Shown in pieces: positions 24,033 to 36,183 of a DNA stretch of 64,000 nt. Each line of letters starts with the position of its first letter. Position 1 is the stretch's first letter. The DNA comes from Ophiura sarsii. Taxonomy: Eukaryota > Echinodermata > Ophiuroidea > Amphilepidida > Ophiuridae. The notes beneath the pieces were generated by a model that saw only the letters and a list, made by a program, of their open reading frames with translations, was not told where the DNA came from and made no database searches. The DNA is taken from the NCBI GenBank assembly GCA_035610835.1, contig CM069449.1:9753855-9817854 (forward strand). The letters are read 5' to 3'. The position numbers were made by a program, and so were the translations under genes.

Positions 24033-24363
24033 ATTGAAATGACTAAAAAGGTGTGCAATGACAACATTCAAGGATGGGACATATAAAATGCAAAAGAAAC
24101 AACACAATAACATGGGGACCGACGTTTCGGAATGATAGAGCGATTCCTTTAACTAGGTATAGGACAAGTTAAAAAACACAACTGTCTCGAGTTGTACGCA
24201 AAAAGTAAGAAAGTCTTGTTTTTTAACTTGTCCTATACCTAGTTAAAGGAATCGTTCTATCATTCCGAAACGTCGGTCCCCATGTTATTGTGTTGTTTCT
24301 TTTGCCTTTTATATGTCCCATCCTTGGATGTTGTCATTGCACACCTTTTTAGTCATTTCAATA
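24033..24363. mobile_element. fold-back element, about 146-bp arms and a 37-bp loop
   Basis: The left arm (24033-24178) and right arm (24216-24363) are almost perfect inverted repeats. They share 'GGACCGACGTTTCGGAATGA', 'AGGTATAGGACAAGTT' and 'GTGTGCAATGACAACAT'. It starts 226 bp downstream of the ASCC2 stop codon and could be part of that gene's 3' UTR. Confidence 0.85.
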
Positions 24364-24588
24364 TTTTACATTGTTGGTGTAGTGCTGTTGAATCCATCTG
24401 GATCCATCCTTGGTGCCCCTTACTGATACAGTTGGAACTGATTTTTCTGCCTTTTCATCATTATATAACAACTTGATTACAATACGTGGGGTAAAAGTGA
24501 AACTAGATATTCTCCAAAATAAGTGGCAGGTTTTTTGGATTTCCTTGCTTTGACCTTTGACCTTAATTATTCAACTTTGACCCAGTCC

Positions 24589-24852
24589 TCATCCCAGTGG
24601 CCCCATGCCTTTGCTCCTTTTCTTGTCTGCCATAGCTTTTCTGTTGTGATTTGCTCGACTTGATTTATGCTTGTCTTTATTGTTTCTTGCATTTTGAGTG
24701 GTCTGACTTTGACCTTTGCCCTTTTGTTGACCTTGAAGCGCAGCTTGCTTAGCCTCCTTGTTAGCCGGCCCTCGGGGTGGATATTTGGGACGATAAAACT
24801 TTTCACCTCGAGTATTTAGCGGTGCTCTCTCAAATCCATCTTTGTCCTCATC
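24589..24852 (-). CDS. ASCC2: ASCC2 exon 16 (C-terminal exon)
   Basis: The acceptor TTTATTTCAG precedes 24852. The exon begins DEDKDGFERAPLN and ends at TGA (24591-24589) after 87 residues. Its end, SRANHNRKAMADKKRSKGM, is nearly identical to the highly basic vertebrate ASCC2 C-terminus (RANHNRRTMADRKRSKGM). This is the strongest single identification in the window. The middle is rich in Gln, Lys and Gly. No canonical AATAAA was found close downstream on this strand. Confidence 0.96.
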   Translation of the reverse strand, partial: DEDKDGFERAPLNTRGEKFYRPKYPPRGPANKEAKQAALQGQQKGKGQSQTTQNARNNKDKHKSSRANHNRKAMADKKRSKGMGPLG

Positions 24853-26472
24853 CTGAAATAAAATAAAATGACTCTTTATAACCCTCAACTCATAGCATAT
24901 TTGTGACCCGTCACATAAAAACATACCTCTCGTCGGTTTTTCTAGTTCCTAGGTATAAAGTAAAATGTCTTGAAAAATATAAAGAAATTAAAAGAAAATG
25001 CTAAGCTTCTATTTATCATATTTCCTGATTCTTAAGGCTTAATTTCAATTATGAGGTCAATTTAAAGCTTGATTTTTGCATGTTTTGATGATGTTAAAAT
25101 CAGACATTGGATAAAAGACCCCAAGATGTATGCTTTGATGTGACAGGTGACAGGTCAAATTTGCTTATGTTTTTGCAACTGACATCAGCATATGCATAAG
25201 TACATATTCAGGTTGTGTAAGAAAAGAGTGCAATTTTCCAAAGATGGCAAAAAGTGACATATTCAGACATATTCAGGTATATATATATCCCTGAGGAAAA
25301 TGTTTCAAGTGCAGCCAATATGCTCAAACATACTCCTAAAGCCACCATTTTATAAATGGTAGTTTTCCAGTTGAAAATAATATCTTATGTTGTATCATCA
25401 TCTGCAATATTTTTGAGCCAAGCAAAATTTAGCAGTCTCTTACACACAGAACTTATGTGAACTCTGACATTTGTTACAACAAACACACAAGAAGCAATAT
25501 CACATGATGATGTGTAATCAATATGATATTACAAATGACACACGATGATGTGTAATCAATGTGATATTACAATTGACACACTATGAATTGTGAGCTATAC
25601 TGAAAATATGAATCATACATTAACAGAATTTGTTGTTGTTGGTATTACTATTACCCAATGATTTCAATAAGGTAACAAATGTTGGTCCAGTCTCTTTTAA
25701 ACAAAGAGTATGTTTCTACAGATAGACATCATCCAGTTCAATCTTGCTAAAAGCTCTGTAGAAACATGTCCTCTCTTTCTATTGACGCTGCTAGACGGCT
25801 AATTGTTCTCCAAAAAATTATCCTAAAAAATGTAGGATAGTGGAGAGAGATTAGCAGGATAAAAGCTGGCGAGAGCTCTGTAGAAACAGTGCACCAAAAA
25901 AATGATATGGCCATGTGATGCATCAATGATCAGTGATATTAATAAACTATAAATGATTAACGATGTGATCGATGGGATAGTGCTGAGTTGTTGATGATTT
26001 GCAGCACGAAAATTTAGATTCAGCCTGTAAATTCACAATTTTATTAGTATTTTAGTATTTGCCATCAGAATCTTGCTCTGTGCGAGTGTTGCACATCATT
26101 TCGACTCAAAAATCTGCCCACAATGCATTATGCTCATAACCCTTGACCTTCTCTCGCCGGCTATTTTGATATTATCCATCTTTTGCGTGTATGTTGAAAC
26201 AGTACCGCTCGAGTGCATCCGCCTTTCTAGGCGGATTAAATAATTGCGGGTAAATAGTGGAGGCTCTGTAAAAACATGCATTATCATTAAAACCAATGTT
26301 TTAAAAACAAAAGAAAAGTTCAAATTTGATAATGTAAATACAAACAATCTCTCTACAATGACTTAAAAGAAACATTGTTGACAATTACAATGCACATTGT
26401 GGAAAAACAGATTTGTGAGAAAACTGAATACAGGGGACAAAGAAAATTGGCAGCTTTTGGTTCGATAATTAC

Positions 26473-26542
26473 CTCAGAATCCTCTTCATCTGCAGGAGAC
26501 GCCTCACCGAGCACTTGACGTCTTCGCAATGGTCCTAAAAGG
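26473..26542 (-). CDS. ASCC2: ASCC2 exon 15
   Basis: A 70-nt exon with acceptor TATCCAAACAG and donor GAG|GTAATT. It encodes (S)LLGPLRRRQVLGEAS followed by an acidic tail, matching the vertebrate 'RRPFTIPQVL...' segment. A second AG lies 7 nt inside the exon (CCTTTTAG), but using it would put the frame onto a stop, so the upstream AG is chosen. Confidence 0.85.
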
Positions 26543-26708
26543 CTGTTTGGATAGAAAGATGAAACATGAAACGTGATTAACAGCATGGAATCAAATTTCA
26601 AATTGGGTTTAAACCAGTGGTATGGCCAGGGGAGAAATGTCCCGTTAGAAAATTACAATATGTGAGTAAATAAAAGAAGTGCCCATAAAAGAAGAAAAAT
26701 GACATTTT

Positions 26709-26976
26709 TATATGTGGTGCAGCATATCAAAAGAGAGGGGAGGGGGTTTGCGGTTGTGTGTATTTCAAGATATATATGAAAGAGACAGAAAAAAATAAGA
26801 AAATATTCATTTAAGGCGTCTCTTGTAAATCAATCTGAATAAATGTGGAACCATTTAAAGCTTGAAAAAAGCTCTAACGTAAGGTCACAAATAATAAACT
26901 CAAAATTGACATCACCTGCAAAGTCCCCTCCCCCCCCCCCTCTCTCTCACCCCACTTCGATGTGCACATCACATAT
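26709..26976. mobile_element. MITE family N, copy 1
   Basis: The ends are 'TATATGTGGTGCAGCATATC' and the complement of 'CATATGTGATGTGCACATCG'. The interior matches 51546-51774 ('AGACAGAAAAAAATA', 'AATAATAAACTCAA', 'TTGACATCACCTGCAAAGTC'). It includes a C-run of about 10. It lies in ASCC2 intron 14. Confidence 0.75.
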
Positions 26977-27994
26977 GGGACAGACAACTTTGGGTGTAAA
27001 AATGTCATCTTCTTAGAAATCAGAGTATGGATTATGATGGCATTGACTTCTGTGAAGGCAACTCCCTAATTCTAGTTTTTAACACTGGATTACACTCTAG
27101 CTCAAAAGGAACTGCTCAACCATATTTCACCATCCACCAGCACAAAGAGGCCGTAAAGTCGGTAGACCATGTTCTGAGGTATGGCCCAATGAACATTTCA
27201 GTAAACAATAGGAAACAAAGGAATTTTCAATGGATTTATTGCTTTTTCACTACCATTGTAACAAACAATAGGAATATGTAATAAATCATTGTAAAAGTCA
27301 ATTTTTTGTGTTCAATATCATTAAAATAATGTCTGTCCTGACTTTACATACAATTTGTGGTGGGTGGTACATATGTGATGTGATCAAGTAAAATGAGTCG
27401 GAACTCTCAAAATATGGATTTTAAGACATAGTCATGTCTTGTTTCCTACTGTTTTGCAACCCTTTAATCTTTGGAACCAATTGACCAATTCTGCATACTG
27501 AAAAAATGAAAATTGAATCTGACCGACTTCCGACTCATTTGTCCTAATCACACCACATATATTACCCAAAATAAACCGATTCATCATACCCTATTGAGAG
27601 ACTTATGAATTGGCTTGAGGGAAAAAAAGAGTGATTAGACTCAGTGGCTTAACCAAAGGGGTCAGGGGCCTAAAATTATGGTGTCCGTACACCGGGCCAT
27701 AAGAAAAAAAGGGGAGAGAAAGAGAAAGGGGAAGAGAAAAAAATCTGAAATATCCTAAAAATAGAAAGTATGAACTTGTGAGTGGTGAAATAGCTCAGAA
27801 ATGCCCACAGAGATCATCCACTTTGTCAAATTTTGTCAGAACCCCATACCGTTAGGCGCTACGTAAAACAGGTAGTATTCAAGTGGGTCTGCCATACCCA
27901 ACACCCCCTTTATCGAATCGTGCCTTTCGATGGTACAACTGCATATTCCCCCCCCCCTCTTACAAAAGCTGAATGTTCAGACTGTCACACCTAC

Positions 27995-28168
27995 CTTCTT
28001 GAAGTGAGTTCATCAGCTGAGTCTGCATCACCTGCCCCGACATCATTAGCATCGTATGTGTCATCATATTCATCTTCATATTCATAATTATATTCATCAT
28101 AAACAGATTTCAGTTCTTTTACAACGCTCTTGTCTGCCAACACACTGAAGGCAGTGTCTGTTTCCAAC
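27995..28168 (-). CDS. ASCC2: ASCC2 exon 14 (acidic Tyr/Asp/Glu-rich linker)
   Basis: A 174-nt exon, acceptor AATTTCTTACAG and donor AAG|GTAGGT. It encodes LETDTAFSVLADKSVV, then a segment alternating Tyr with Asp/Glu (YDEYNYEYEDEYDDTYD), then ANDVGAGDADSADEL. The same order, 'YEDEYDDTYDGNQVGANDAD', is seen in vertebrate ASCC2 just before its acidic stretch. Confidence 0.93.
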
Positions 28169-29411
28169 CTGTAAGAAATTCAATTATAGAAACGGAAATA
28201 ATAACACCAAAATTGTTTTCTCAAAATAACTACAAGGTAATCTTATATCATTGTTGATCTGCCAAAACCTTGAATGTTTTTAAACGTGAACGTGTAAAAT
28301 TGCCCAACGGTTATGCATTGGAAGCCTTGCTTTATACATATTCAGGTTTTGAAAGAACAGCGACAATATTTCAAATTTGGTTTTACTACTCGCCCCTGAT
28401 ACCATTCATCACTTTTGTCGAGCGATGCAGTGACCAATTATGACAAAGCCGCCAATACAATTTCAGGACAATCCAATGCAACTAATGAGTGATGACGTAG
28501 TTTATTCAATGTTGCTTGGTAACAGGTATTGTTTCATAGTAACCCAAATTATTCAAGTAATGCAAACAAAAAACTAATTGTGTTTAAATAGGTATCTATA
28601 TTCTGGGAATGGGAATGGGTTCTCTTTGCACACATTTATTGACATACTGTCGTACTTTGTTTTTAACAAATCAGACGTTCTCACTAAATTAAGACATTTA
28701 ATGATCAATTATACAGTAGAACCAACCCACCTTGTTGAATATGAACAAGTTGTCTTGTTGTCCATTCTCAGTATAATTATACACTCAACAACATGAACCC
28801 TTGACCACTTATACCATTCCTAAACTTGAGCCAAGAGGGCTAATCTCATTCCTGAGGTAACATGTATGTACGACCTCTAAGTGGTGAAAAAGTTGGCGAA
28901 CTTCTCACCCAAAGACTCCCATGTTTTGGAATATTTGACAAATTTCTCAACAATAAACTGCCTGTTTTGGGCATTTTAGCATGCTCTCACTCAAAGACCC
29001 CTACTTTTTGTGTATACTCTCACACAGAATGCCCCTGGGGTTTGGAAAGTGCCAGCCTTACACTTGTGTCTATTTCTTCACATTTGAGTTTCATTCCCCC
29101 CTTTACCCCACAGAATTAGCCAATTTGGCTTCATGTAAAACCAGAACGTTCTTTAGGCATTTTTTATTTTGTCAATTGGGCTACTTGAGCACATGCCCAG
29201 AAACCTTTCAACCCAAAGTAGTTAAACCAATTCCCATCATGGCTTTGAGCAGTTTAAACTATTATCACACTAGAAACATAAGTAAAATTGGCATTTACCA
29301 TTTTTGTTTTGTAATGAAGCACTGTCTGTCAACACCAAAAAAATATTGTCTTATTTGGTAACAATTTGATTGAATATTAACATTTCGGGCCTCCAAAATT
29401 AATGGACCTAC

Positions 29412-29573
29412 TTTTTGCCTTTGTGAATTTTGGAGGTGTCCACGTCGTCTCTGGAGAATATATCAAATTCATCGTTCTCAAAAATATTGGCTCGTTTGTG
29501 GAACACATTATCTGTAGCAGCAGCAGGATCAGGTGGAAGATGGGGATCAGCTGAAGGAGGTGGTGTTGGCCTT
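29412..29573 (-). CDS. ASCC2: ASCC2 exon 13
   Basis: A 162-nt exon, acceptor CATGTAG and donor AAAAA|GTAGGT. It encodes a Pro/Ala-rich lead, then ANIFENDEFDIFSRDDVD and a basic TSKIHKGKK. This is the ASCC2 signature 'NVFQNDEFDVFSRDSVD..RVHKGK' that follows the CUE domain. Confidence 0.95.
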
Positions 29574-29640
29574 CTACATGATAAAGTGATAAACAATTCT
29601 GACAGTTTAGAATGTAGTTGACTGACAATCCACGAGTATA

Positions 29641-29956
29641 AGGCCAAAAAAAAAAAAAGGTTTGTCTCAGATGACCCGCGCGCATTCCCGAAACCGCCCG
29701 CGTAAGCTTTTTTTTTAGTGGATTTTTTTTTTTTTTTCAATTTTTTTTTTTTTTCCAATTTTTTTTCAATTTTTTTTCCTTTTTTTTTTTTTTTTTCAAT
29801 TTTCTTAAAAAAAATCTTGCAAAATCCAACTTTTTGACCAAACAAATGACGATCAGGTCTAAATTGAAAAAAAAAAAAAAAAAAAAAATCCGCAGACCGC
29901 ATTAGATTTTCAGTCTCTCATGTCATCTGAGACAAACCTTCTTTTTTTTTTGGCCT
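29641..29956. mobile_element. TIR element with long A/T homopolymers
   Basis: The ends AGGCCAAAAAAAAAAAAGG plus TTTGTCTCAGATGAC and the complementary right end enclose almost pure T and A runs. The minus-strand frame through it gives a lysine-only artefact peptide. It sits 67 bp upstream of the ASCC2 exon 13 acceptor. Confidence 0.8.
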
Positions 29957-30066
29957 AATAGGAAAAAAGATACAAATTATATGTGTTACACTGTGTTTCA
30001 CTACATGATCGTCATGATGTAAGCACGTCATCAAACACAGTGTAGCACCTGTAATTTGTGTTTCAT

Positions 30067-30112
30067 CATGTTCATTCATTCATCATCCATTCATTCATTC
30101 ATATTTATTCAG
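30067..30112 (+). repeat. ATTC microsatellite
   Basis: An imperfect (CATT)n run. Confidence 0.8.
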
Positions 30113-30689
30113 TACTCAAATTACAATTGCACAATATCAAAATACACATGTATATATAAAAGCACACATAAAAGACATACAAGCAAGATGCTTGCTAGAG
30201 TACGGCAGGATTGGGAAAATGTATAAAATACCAGGAGAGTACCAAGGATAGCCCAAAAAGCCTCCATAAAGGAAGCTTATTTCCATTGGGGTCCTTTTAT
30301 AGGAAAAGAGAGACATGAGGGCGAAAGACAGGAACGTGACGAGACAACGGTAAAAACAGATAAATAAATATATTATATAAAAACACAAAACACAAAGAAT
30401 ATTGCACAAACGAATTCAAATATTCTTTGTTTTTCAAACAAAGAATATTTCATAATATATGTTATATATTATTACTCTGCATTACCCAACGAGCACTCTG
30501 CTTTTGACAGTACGAATCATAATTTGGTAGTACTTAAAAATATATATTTCACAAACGCATATTAATAGATTTATTTGAACATGTGTACACTAATGACATT
30601 TTAAGTTAAAAATATCAACATTAAAGGTAGATATTCTGATTGCTGGCCCGATTTACAACTTGATGTTTTCTATATTACATGGAAGGTTG

Positions 30690-30860
30690 GAATTGGCGAA
30701 GCCTCCTTACAGCAGCGAAAGACTAAAGATGGACGTGTGCGTGCTGCAAAAATTGTGTCAGGTGGCCATTAAATCACACACGTATGATTTAATCACTTTT
30801 GCGCGCAGAGAGATAACAAAATGAATATTTCTCGCCAATTTGGAATTGATTAAACTATAA
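30690..30860. mobile_element. MITE family H, copy 2
   Basis: Shares 'AATTGGCGAAGCC(T/G)CCTTACA', 'TGAATATTTCTCGCCAATTT' and 'GATTAAACTATAA' with 23263-23474. Its left end is diverged. Confidence 0.7.
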
Positions 30861-31095
30861 GAGCACCCAATCAAAAGAAAGAAAGATTCTACACACACAC
30901 ACAAATTATATAATGTGTAAATTGTTTAAATAAACAGAATCTGGTTCACATGGGAATTAGAGCCAATATTTCAAATATTTATATTGTCCTTTTATAGTTC
31001 TGTGTGTTTGAAATAGAATGTACTCAAAATTAAAAATATGATCATAACAAAGTTGCCTTGCACCTGTGTCTTTAATGACAAGCCATACAAAGGCA

Positions 31096-31290
31096 TCATG
31101 AAGGTTATTAGGGTGAGTCAGAAAGAACGAGCACCTTTTTAGAGAAAGCGCCACTGAAATTCCAGGACATTTTTGATCATAAATTGTAAAGATCTTATTA
31201 AAGAGCGAGACGATTCTTAATTAATTCAAAATCATGATTTGAATACGTTAAAATAAATCGGGGTCTTCTCCGGCAACCTATTTGCTGAGT
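31096..31290. repeat. diverged relative of the 18486-18856 fold-back
   Basis: Matches one arm: 'GATCATAAATTGTAAAG', 'GCGAGACGATTCTTAATTAA', 'AAAATCATGATTT' and 'TCTTCTCCGGCAA'. The other arm was not found. Confidence 0.5.
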
Positions 31291-31705
31291 GTTTTTTCGT
31301 TCCTAAATAGACTTCCACGGTTTGACACTGTGTTATGACGCCCATTTGTAGTGTTTACGGCTACCATCGCAATTATACACAAGTGAACACAATAGTATGG
31401 TACGCTTTATGATGAAAATTGAAACAAATATGTTGAAAGATTCCTTAAATTGGAAGCAGATTTCCATTATGATTTAATAAAATTCTGTGATGGTCTTCAT
31501 GGAAAATAAAGTTACGATAGATTTATGAGTCCAGGAAAGTATTTCCTGATAAATCAAGCTTCACTATAGGAGAGAAAAAAATATGTGCACAAAATTGAAA
31601 AAGATCACATGATATTGTTTTAATGGGGAAAAAACTGTTCAATTCTTACGGGGATTATGTGGGTGGCAATAATATGTGACTTTGTGTCTTTGAATACCGT
31701 AGAAT

Positions 31706-32245
31706 GGGGATACTTTCACCCACTTTTTTTACATTTTTATTTTTATTCATTGCACGTTTGATGCTTTTTGTTTGTAAACTAGACTAGTTGATAGTACATC
31801 ACTTACCACTCACATGATCTGTTTTATTTTGAAAATCTCAGTATTTCTATATAGTTTTTCCCCCAATCTTTGAGTGGGCCAAAGTTACCCCCCCCCCCCC
31901 CCCCACATGTGTGTAACTTGCAAAAAACTCGTTTAAACCTACTTGGATGATAAAATATTCAAACTTTTTATAATTAAGGTTTATTGGAATGTTTTTAAAA
32001 CAAAATTAAAAATCTATGAATATTTTACAGATTAGAATGTAATCAATACTAAAAATACCAAAATACCAAAATATAAACACATTGGAAAACTAGAGAAAAA
32101 CATTCCAAATAAATGATTTAATTTGTGGTGAGGTTGCTTGTTTTGACTTTTCACCATCAATAACAAATACATTGGGCTGTGTAAATGTTTTGAATATTTT
32201 CTTATACTTTAACATGGGCCAAAGTTACCCCACATTTCGCTTCTT
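31706..32245. repeat. repeat with 'GGGCCAAAGTTACCCC' blocks
   Basis: It begins ACCGTAGAATGGGGATACTT. Two blocks of 'GGGCCAAAGTTACCCC' occur (31876-31892, running into a C19-like tract, and 32217-32232). The style of its start resembles the partial repeat at the window end (63944 on). Boundaries are uncertain. Confidence 0.45.
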
Positions 32246-33294
32246 TTTTCAGTAAATGCTGGTCCGTGTCGTAACGAAGAATGCCAATGAAAATGAATAG
32301 GGTATTGTTTTGTCATAGGTAAATTGTCTATCCAACCCAACGAGATACATATAGGTAGAGCGATGACTGTAGCTAGGGTCATTGCTAGCCCATTTACAAT
32401 GCAATCCTAAATCTCGCGTTCGAAATCGTGTAAAATTACAGATGAAACGCCAAATCTTTCAAAACATAGTGAATTCAATCAGTTATACATTAGAAATGTA
32501 GAAATAGTCATCAACTTTTGTTTTGGATATCTTAATTACTTAGTTTAAGCTACATAAGATATCAGTGTTAAACAAAGGACAGCAATATAATTCTCTGAAA
32601 TCAGTAATATTATTACAGGGCCCGTTGCCTCAATTGGTCGCGTGAAGCCAATTTTGCGATCTTGCGACCAAATGCAGCAACGGTTACTGAATGAATCAAC
32701 TAAATTTAGGGGATTTAGTTGATTTGCAAATAGAACGGCAACTTAAATACAATTTTGCGAGCAGACGGCACTCAAAATACTCAAATAACTGGAAATAAAC
32801 CCTTTTCGGTCAATCGTGATACGGGATTCTCGGCCAAAATATGTGCATGGAAGATGCATTTACCTACTTATGTGATTGATTTTGCAAAACGATGAAGTTT
32901 CATAAAATTATTTTTTTGGTTTTGTTGACTTCATTTTCTAGACAAGCAGGGCGCTCTATTCATATTTATCTCGTTGATCCAACCACAACATAAAAGTTGC
33001 TGAATTTACTATACATCATAAATATTCATTAGCTAATCGCGGTTTCCTATTGGTCTATTCCGTTAGCTACGCACTTCAGTATTTAGCCTACTTCCTCGCG
33101 TACGGGAAAGACGCAGACGCGGGGGGAAAATAAGGGTACTACCGCACCCCTAGGAGGCAACTACCGCACCCCCTGAACGAAACAGTCTCATCCCCTGAAC
33201 GAAACAGTTCAACAAACGTATACACGTCACATTGTATAGAACTTTGCATTCTGGCGACGAGCATGGTTATTTTGTTGTTGTCAAAACATGCAAA

Positions 33295-33348
33295 ATGGCG
33301 TCGTCTGCTGCTGGTCGTTTCGCGGAACTGTCAGAGACGGATTTAGTT
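33295..33348 (+). CDS. candidate first coding exon of another gene (inside an ASCC2 intron)
   Basis: A good start context (AAAATGG) opens an 18-codon frame, MASSAAGRFAELSETDLV, which runs straight into a consensus donor (GTAAGT, 33349). The pattern 'M..(S)GRFA.L(S/T)E.(D/E)L' is how many invertebrate Crypton/DUF3504 (ZMYM/QRICH/KCTD1-like) proteins begin. The local sequence is GC-richer, and a CCTATTGG box (reverse CCAAT) lies about 250 bp upstream. No downstream exon was found in the window, so this may be an orphan exon, a promoter-proximal remnant or chance. It is antisense to ASCC2. Confidence 0.35.
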
Positions 33349-33764
33349 GTAAGTTTTTATAATTTCGTGATGAATATTTATGATGTATAGTAAAACAAAT
33401 ACAACATACGCGGAGGGAAGTAGACGCACTCATCCAACACCTCGGGGCCAGTAATTCACACTACTTCCCGATATAAACCATGTTGTATCTGTATAATACC
33501 CAACCATGTAGGTGAGACAATTGCAATTTGTTGAAGGAAAAAAAATTGTCCTCAAAATACGAGGGATTTAATTTCGCAAATTTCGTGAGGGATGTTGTTT
33601 CGCTAAATTAAATACCCGCGAAACTGACAATTTTGCATTGAAAGAAACAGTGAAATTTCTAGATTCGCAATATTTAAATGCCCGCTAAAATAGCAGTAAT
33701 TTTAAATTTGCCAAAATAAAGTATCCGCGAAATTATAGTGCTTAACAGTAGATCTATAACATAC

Positions 33765-33882
33765 TGTAAAAGCTGAAATTTTCGCATCCAGAAGGTCGCC
33801 CGCGAAAAAACAATTCGCGAAATGTCTATGATATCAAAATGCGTGAAAATATCTTTACACAAAAATATTGGCTTTTACAGTA
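33765..33882. mobile_element. MITE family M, copy 1
   Basis: The ends 'TACTGTAAAAGCTGAAATTT' and the complement of 'TACTGTAAAAGCCAATATTT' form inverted repeats around CG-rich 'TTCGCG' blocks. The same family lies inverted at 56349-56562. More 'CCCGCGAAA' blocks at 33550-33760 suggest a decayed neighbour. Confidence 0.8.
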
Positions 33883-33984
33883 ATAACTCACTCTAATACA
33901 ACTTGTGTGGTTCATGAAAACCACCTAAAAGTGAATGTACTGTGATAATCTCCACATCTATTCAGGTTTTAGAGGATGACTTAC

Positions 33985-34088
33985 CTTGGTAAATTTCTAT
34001 CTAATTCCTGCAAAGCTGGCACCAGCTTATCTTCTAGAATGTCGTTGATTACTTTACTAGTATCATAGTTGTATTCTTCAAGACAGGC
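33985..34088 (-). CDS. ASCC2: ASCC2 exon 12 (second half of the CUE domain)
   Basis: A 104-nt exon, acceptor GTTGTTATTAG and donor CCAAG|GTAAGT. It encodes ACLEEYNYDTSKVIN then DILEDKLVPALQELD, matching vertebrate 'ACLEYYHYDPEQVINNILEERL'. It supplies the C-terminal helix of the CUE fold with its leucine pair, which together with the Phe-Pro of exon 11 contacts ubiquitin. Confidence 0.95.
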
Positions 34089-34692
34089 CTAATAACAACG
34101 GGATAGAAATCAAATTAAAATATTTTTTGTTGGTGCTAGAAGCTTTCATAATTAATTGGCCAAGAAAAGAGAAGTTTGTATCCGTTGCTTTAGTTCCAAA
34201 ATGGTAAGTGCTTTTGAATTTCATAATGTTTACTTATGGGCTATGTTTGTGGATAAGGACTTTTCTTTCTATCTTTTACTTCAGATACCGATATTGTTAA
34301 TGAAATATTTTTAAAAACTACCATACTAAACAGCTACTATGTGTGTACAAACTCTTCTCATTTGGCCAGATGCCATACAAATACAAAAATCAAAATATTG
34401 AGGGCTCGTAAACACAAGGCCTCATCTCCATTTTTTTTCAAAAATGAGATTATGGTATCAACATTTTCAGAGAGAAATTCTCTTTCCAGTAACACCAGCC
34501 TTTATCTCCATAACACAACCCCTTTAAAAGTTATTGCCAGAAATCACAAGGCCTCGATCATCTCTATCTCCCCAATGTGTTTAAAAATCTTCAATGGTCA
34601 TTTCTCAAAATGGTCAAAATGAAGATAAGGCCTTTTGTGTTTCAGAACCCTCGATATAATCCATTGATGTTAATTCATACACTCTTAGCAGT

Positions 34693-35090
34693 TTCAAACC
34701 AATCAGAAAGCACAAAACTAAAATATGTGGAGTGCATTGAAAGTATGTCTAATGCACTCTGTGTGTGCGCCGTTCAGTGCACGCATCACACGCTTTGTTT
34801 TGATTCGTTGTTCAGGAATCGCGGGTTCACCGATTTTCACTACGGGTGTTAGCAACCTTGTTAACCTGTTTTTATTCGCTTTTAAAATGGATCAGAATTA
34901 TGCTCAAATTGTGAATTTTGATTTGTAAGTGTCGTGTATGAATTGGGTCAATACATGCGTATGTTTTGTTTCTCGAAAAATTAGAAAAATCAATGCACTT
35001 GCGCAAATGTTGATGTGCTCACAATAACACTCCCCCCTGCAAGGTCGTGCCATTATTCACATATCAACATCAGCGCGTGTGCATTTATTG
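34693..35090 (+). repeat. dispersed/tandem repeat P, copy 1
   Basis: Matches 35261-35730 in the same orientation: 'ACTAAAATATG(T/C)GGAGTGC', 'GGGTTCACCGATTTT', 'TGTGTATGAAT(T/A)', 'AAAATCAATGCACTTGC' and 'AAATGTTGAT(G/A)TGCT'. It lies in ASCC2 intron 11. Confidence 0.75.
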
Positions 35091-35260
35091 ACCTATAACT
35101 TATGTACAACTGGCTAGCCCTGTGGTCATAGATGACCGCTTGTAAATAAAAGTGGATGAATGCATCTAATAATACATATCTTACAATACCAGGTACTCGC
35201 ATGTAATTATAAGATACAGGTAGGGTATGTAAGTTATTCATATTTCACTCTAAGTAGTTA

Positions 35261-35730
35261 CGATTCAATCAGAAAGCAGGAAACTAAAATATGCGGAGTG
35301 CATTGAAAGTGTCTAATTGCACACTGTGTGCGCGTCGTACATGTGCACACTATGCACTTTCTTTTGATTCATCGTTTATGCAGCACGGGTTCACCGATTT
35401 TTACTGCGGGTTATATAAACTTTATATAGTTTGCCTGACGATCGCGTTAGCGAGAAACCCAAGGTAGCAAACTGCCAAATAAAAAGTGTTTTATTTGATA
35501 AACTTGTTAATATGTTTTTATTTATTATTAAAGAGATTAAGAGTAAGCACAAATTGTTTTAATTTTTATTCGTATTGTTGTGTATGAATAAGGTCAATAC
35601 GTGCATATGTTTTGTTCTTGAAAAATCAATGCACTTGCAGAAATGTTGATATGCTTATAATAGCACTCCCACAATGGTGTTGTGCCACTATTAATCACAC
35701 ATCAACAACATCAGCATGCGTGCATTGATT
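35261..35730 (+). repeat. dispersed/tandem repeat P, copy 2
   Basis: Second copy of 34693-35090. It carries about 80 bp of extra sequence near 35430-35520. Confidence 0.75.
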
Positions 35731-36183
35731 TTTTTTATTTATCTCGAGACAACACATACGCATTTATAACACAAATTACAACAAATTAATTTGTAAGTCA
35801 ATCAATTTTATTTTATTTGTTGATTTATTTAGTAGATCTGTGCAAATTCCTAACTTTTTAACAAATCATAAGTCTTGACAAATAGCTTCACAAATTTCAG
35901 AAGAATTGTTGACCCTAGATATTAATAATAAAACTGAATCTGAGAGGAATGTTTTATTTAACACTTGACAGTGATGGCATCTCTATTATAATCCAAGCAC
36001 ACAATTCTCGATCAATTTGCCACATATATGCCCATGCTGAATGTGTACCAGGCATGGCCTCGGTGATCCAAAAACATGTACCCACATAACTGCGTTTTAC
36101 TTGTGCATGTTTGTAAGGTGCACGATAAAAATCAATTGCTGGTCAACAATTATTTGCTTTGATTATAGCTTTTCCTATCAGCA

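Noticed and set aside
29408..29902. Lysine-rich 164-aa minus-strand ORF
   Set aside because: The C-terminal part is real ASCC2 exon 13. The lysine-rich remainder is poly-A/T sequence of a TIR element in the intron.
32620..32700. tRNA-like box A ('CAATTGGTCGCGTG')
   Set aside because: No box B at a suitable distance and no cloverleaf.
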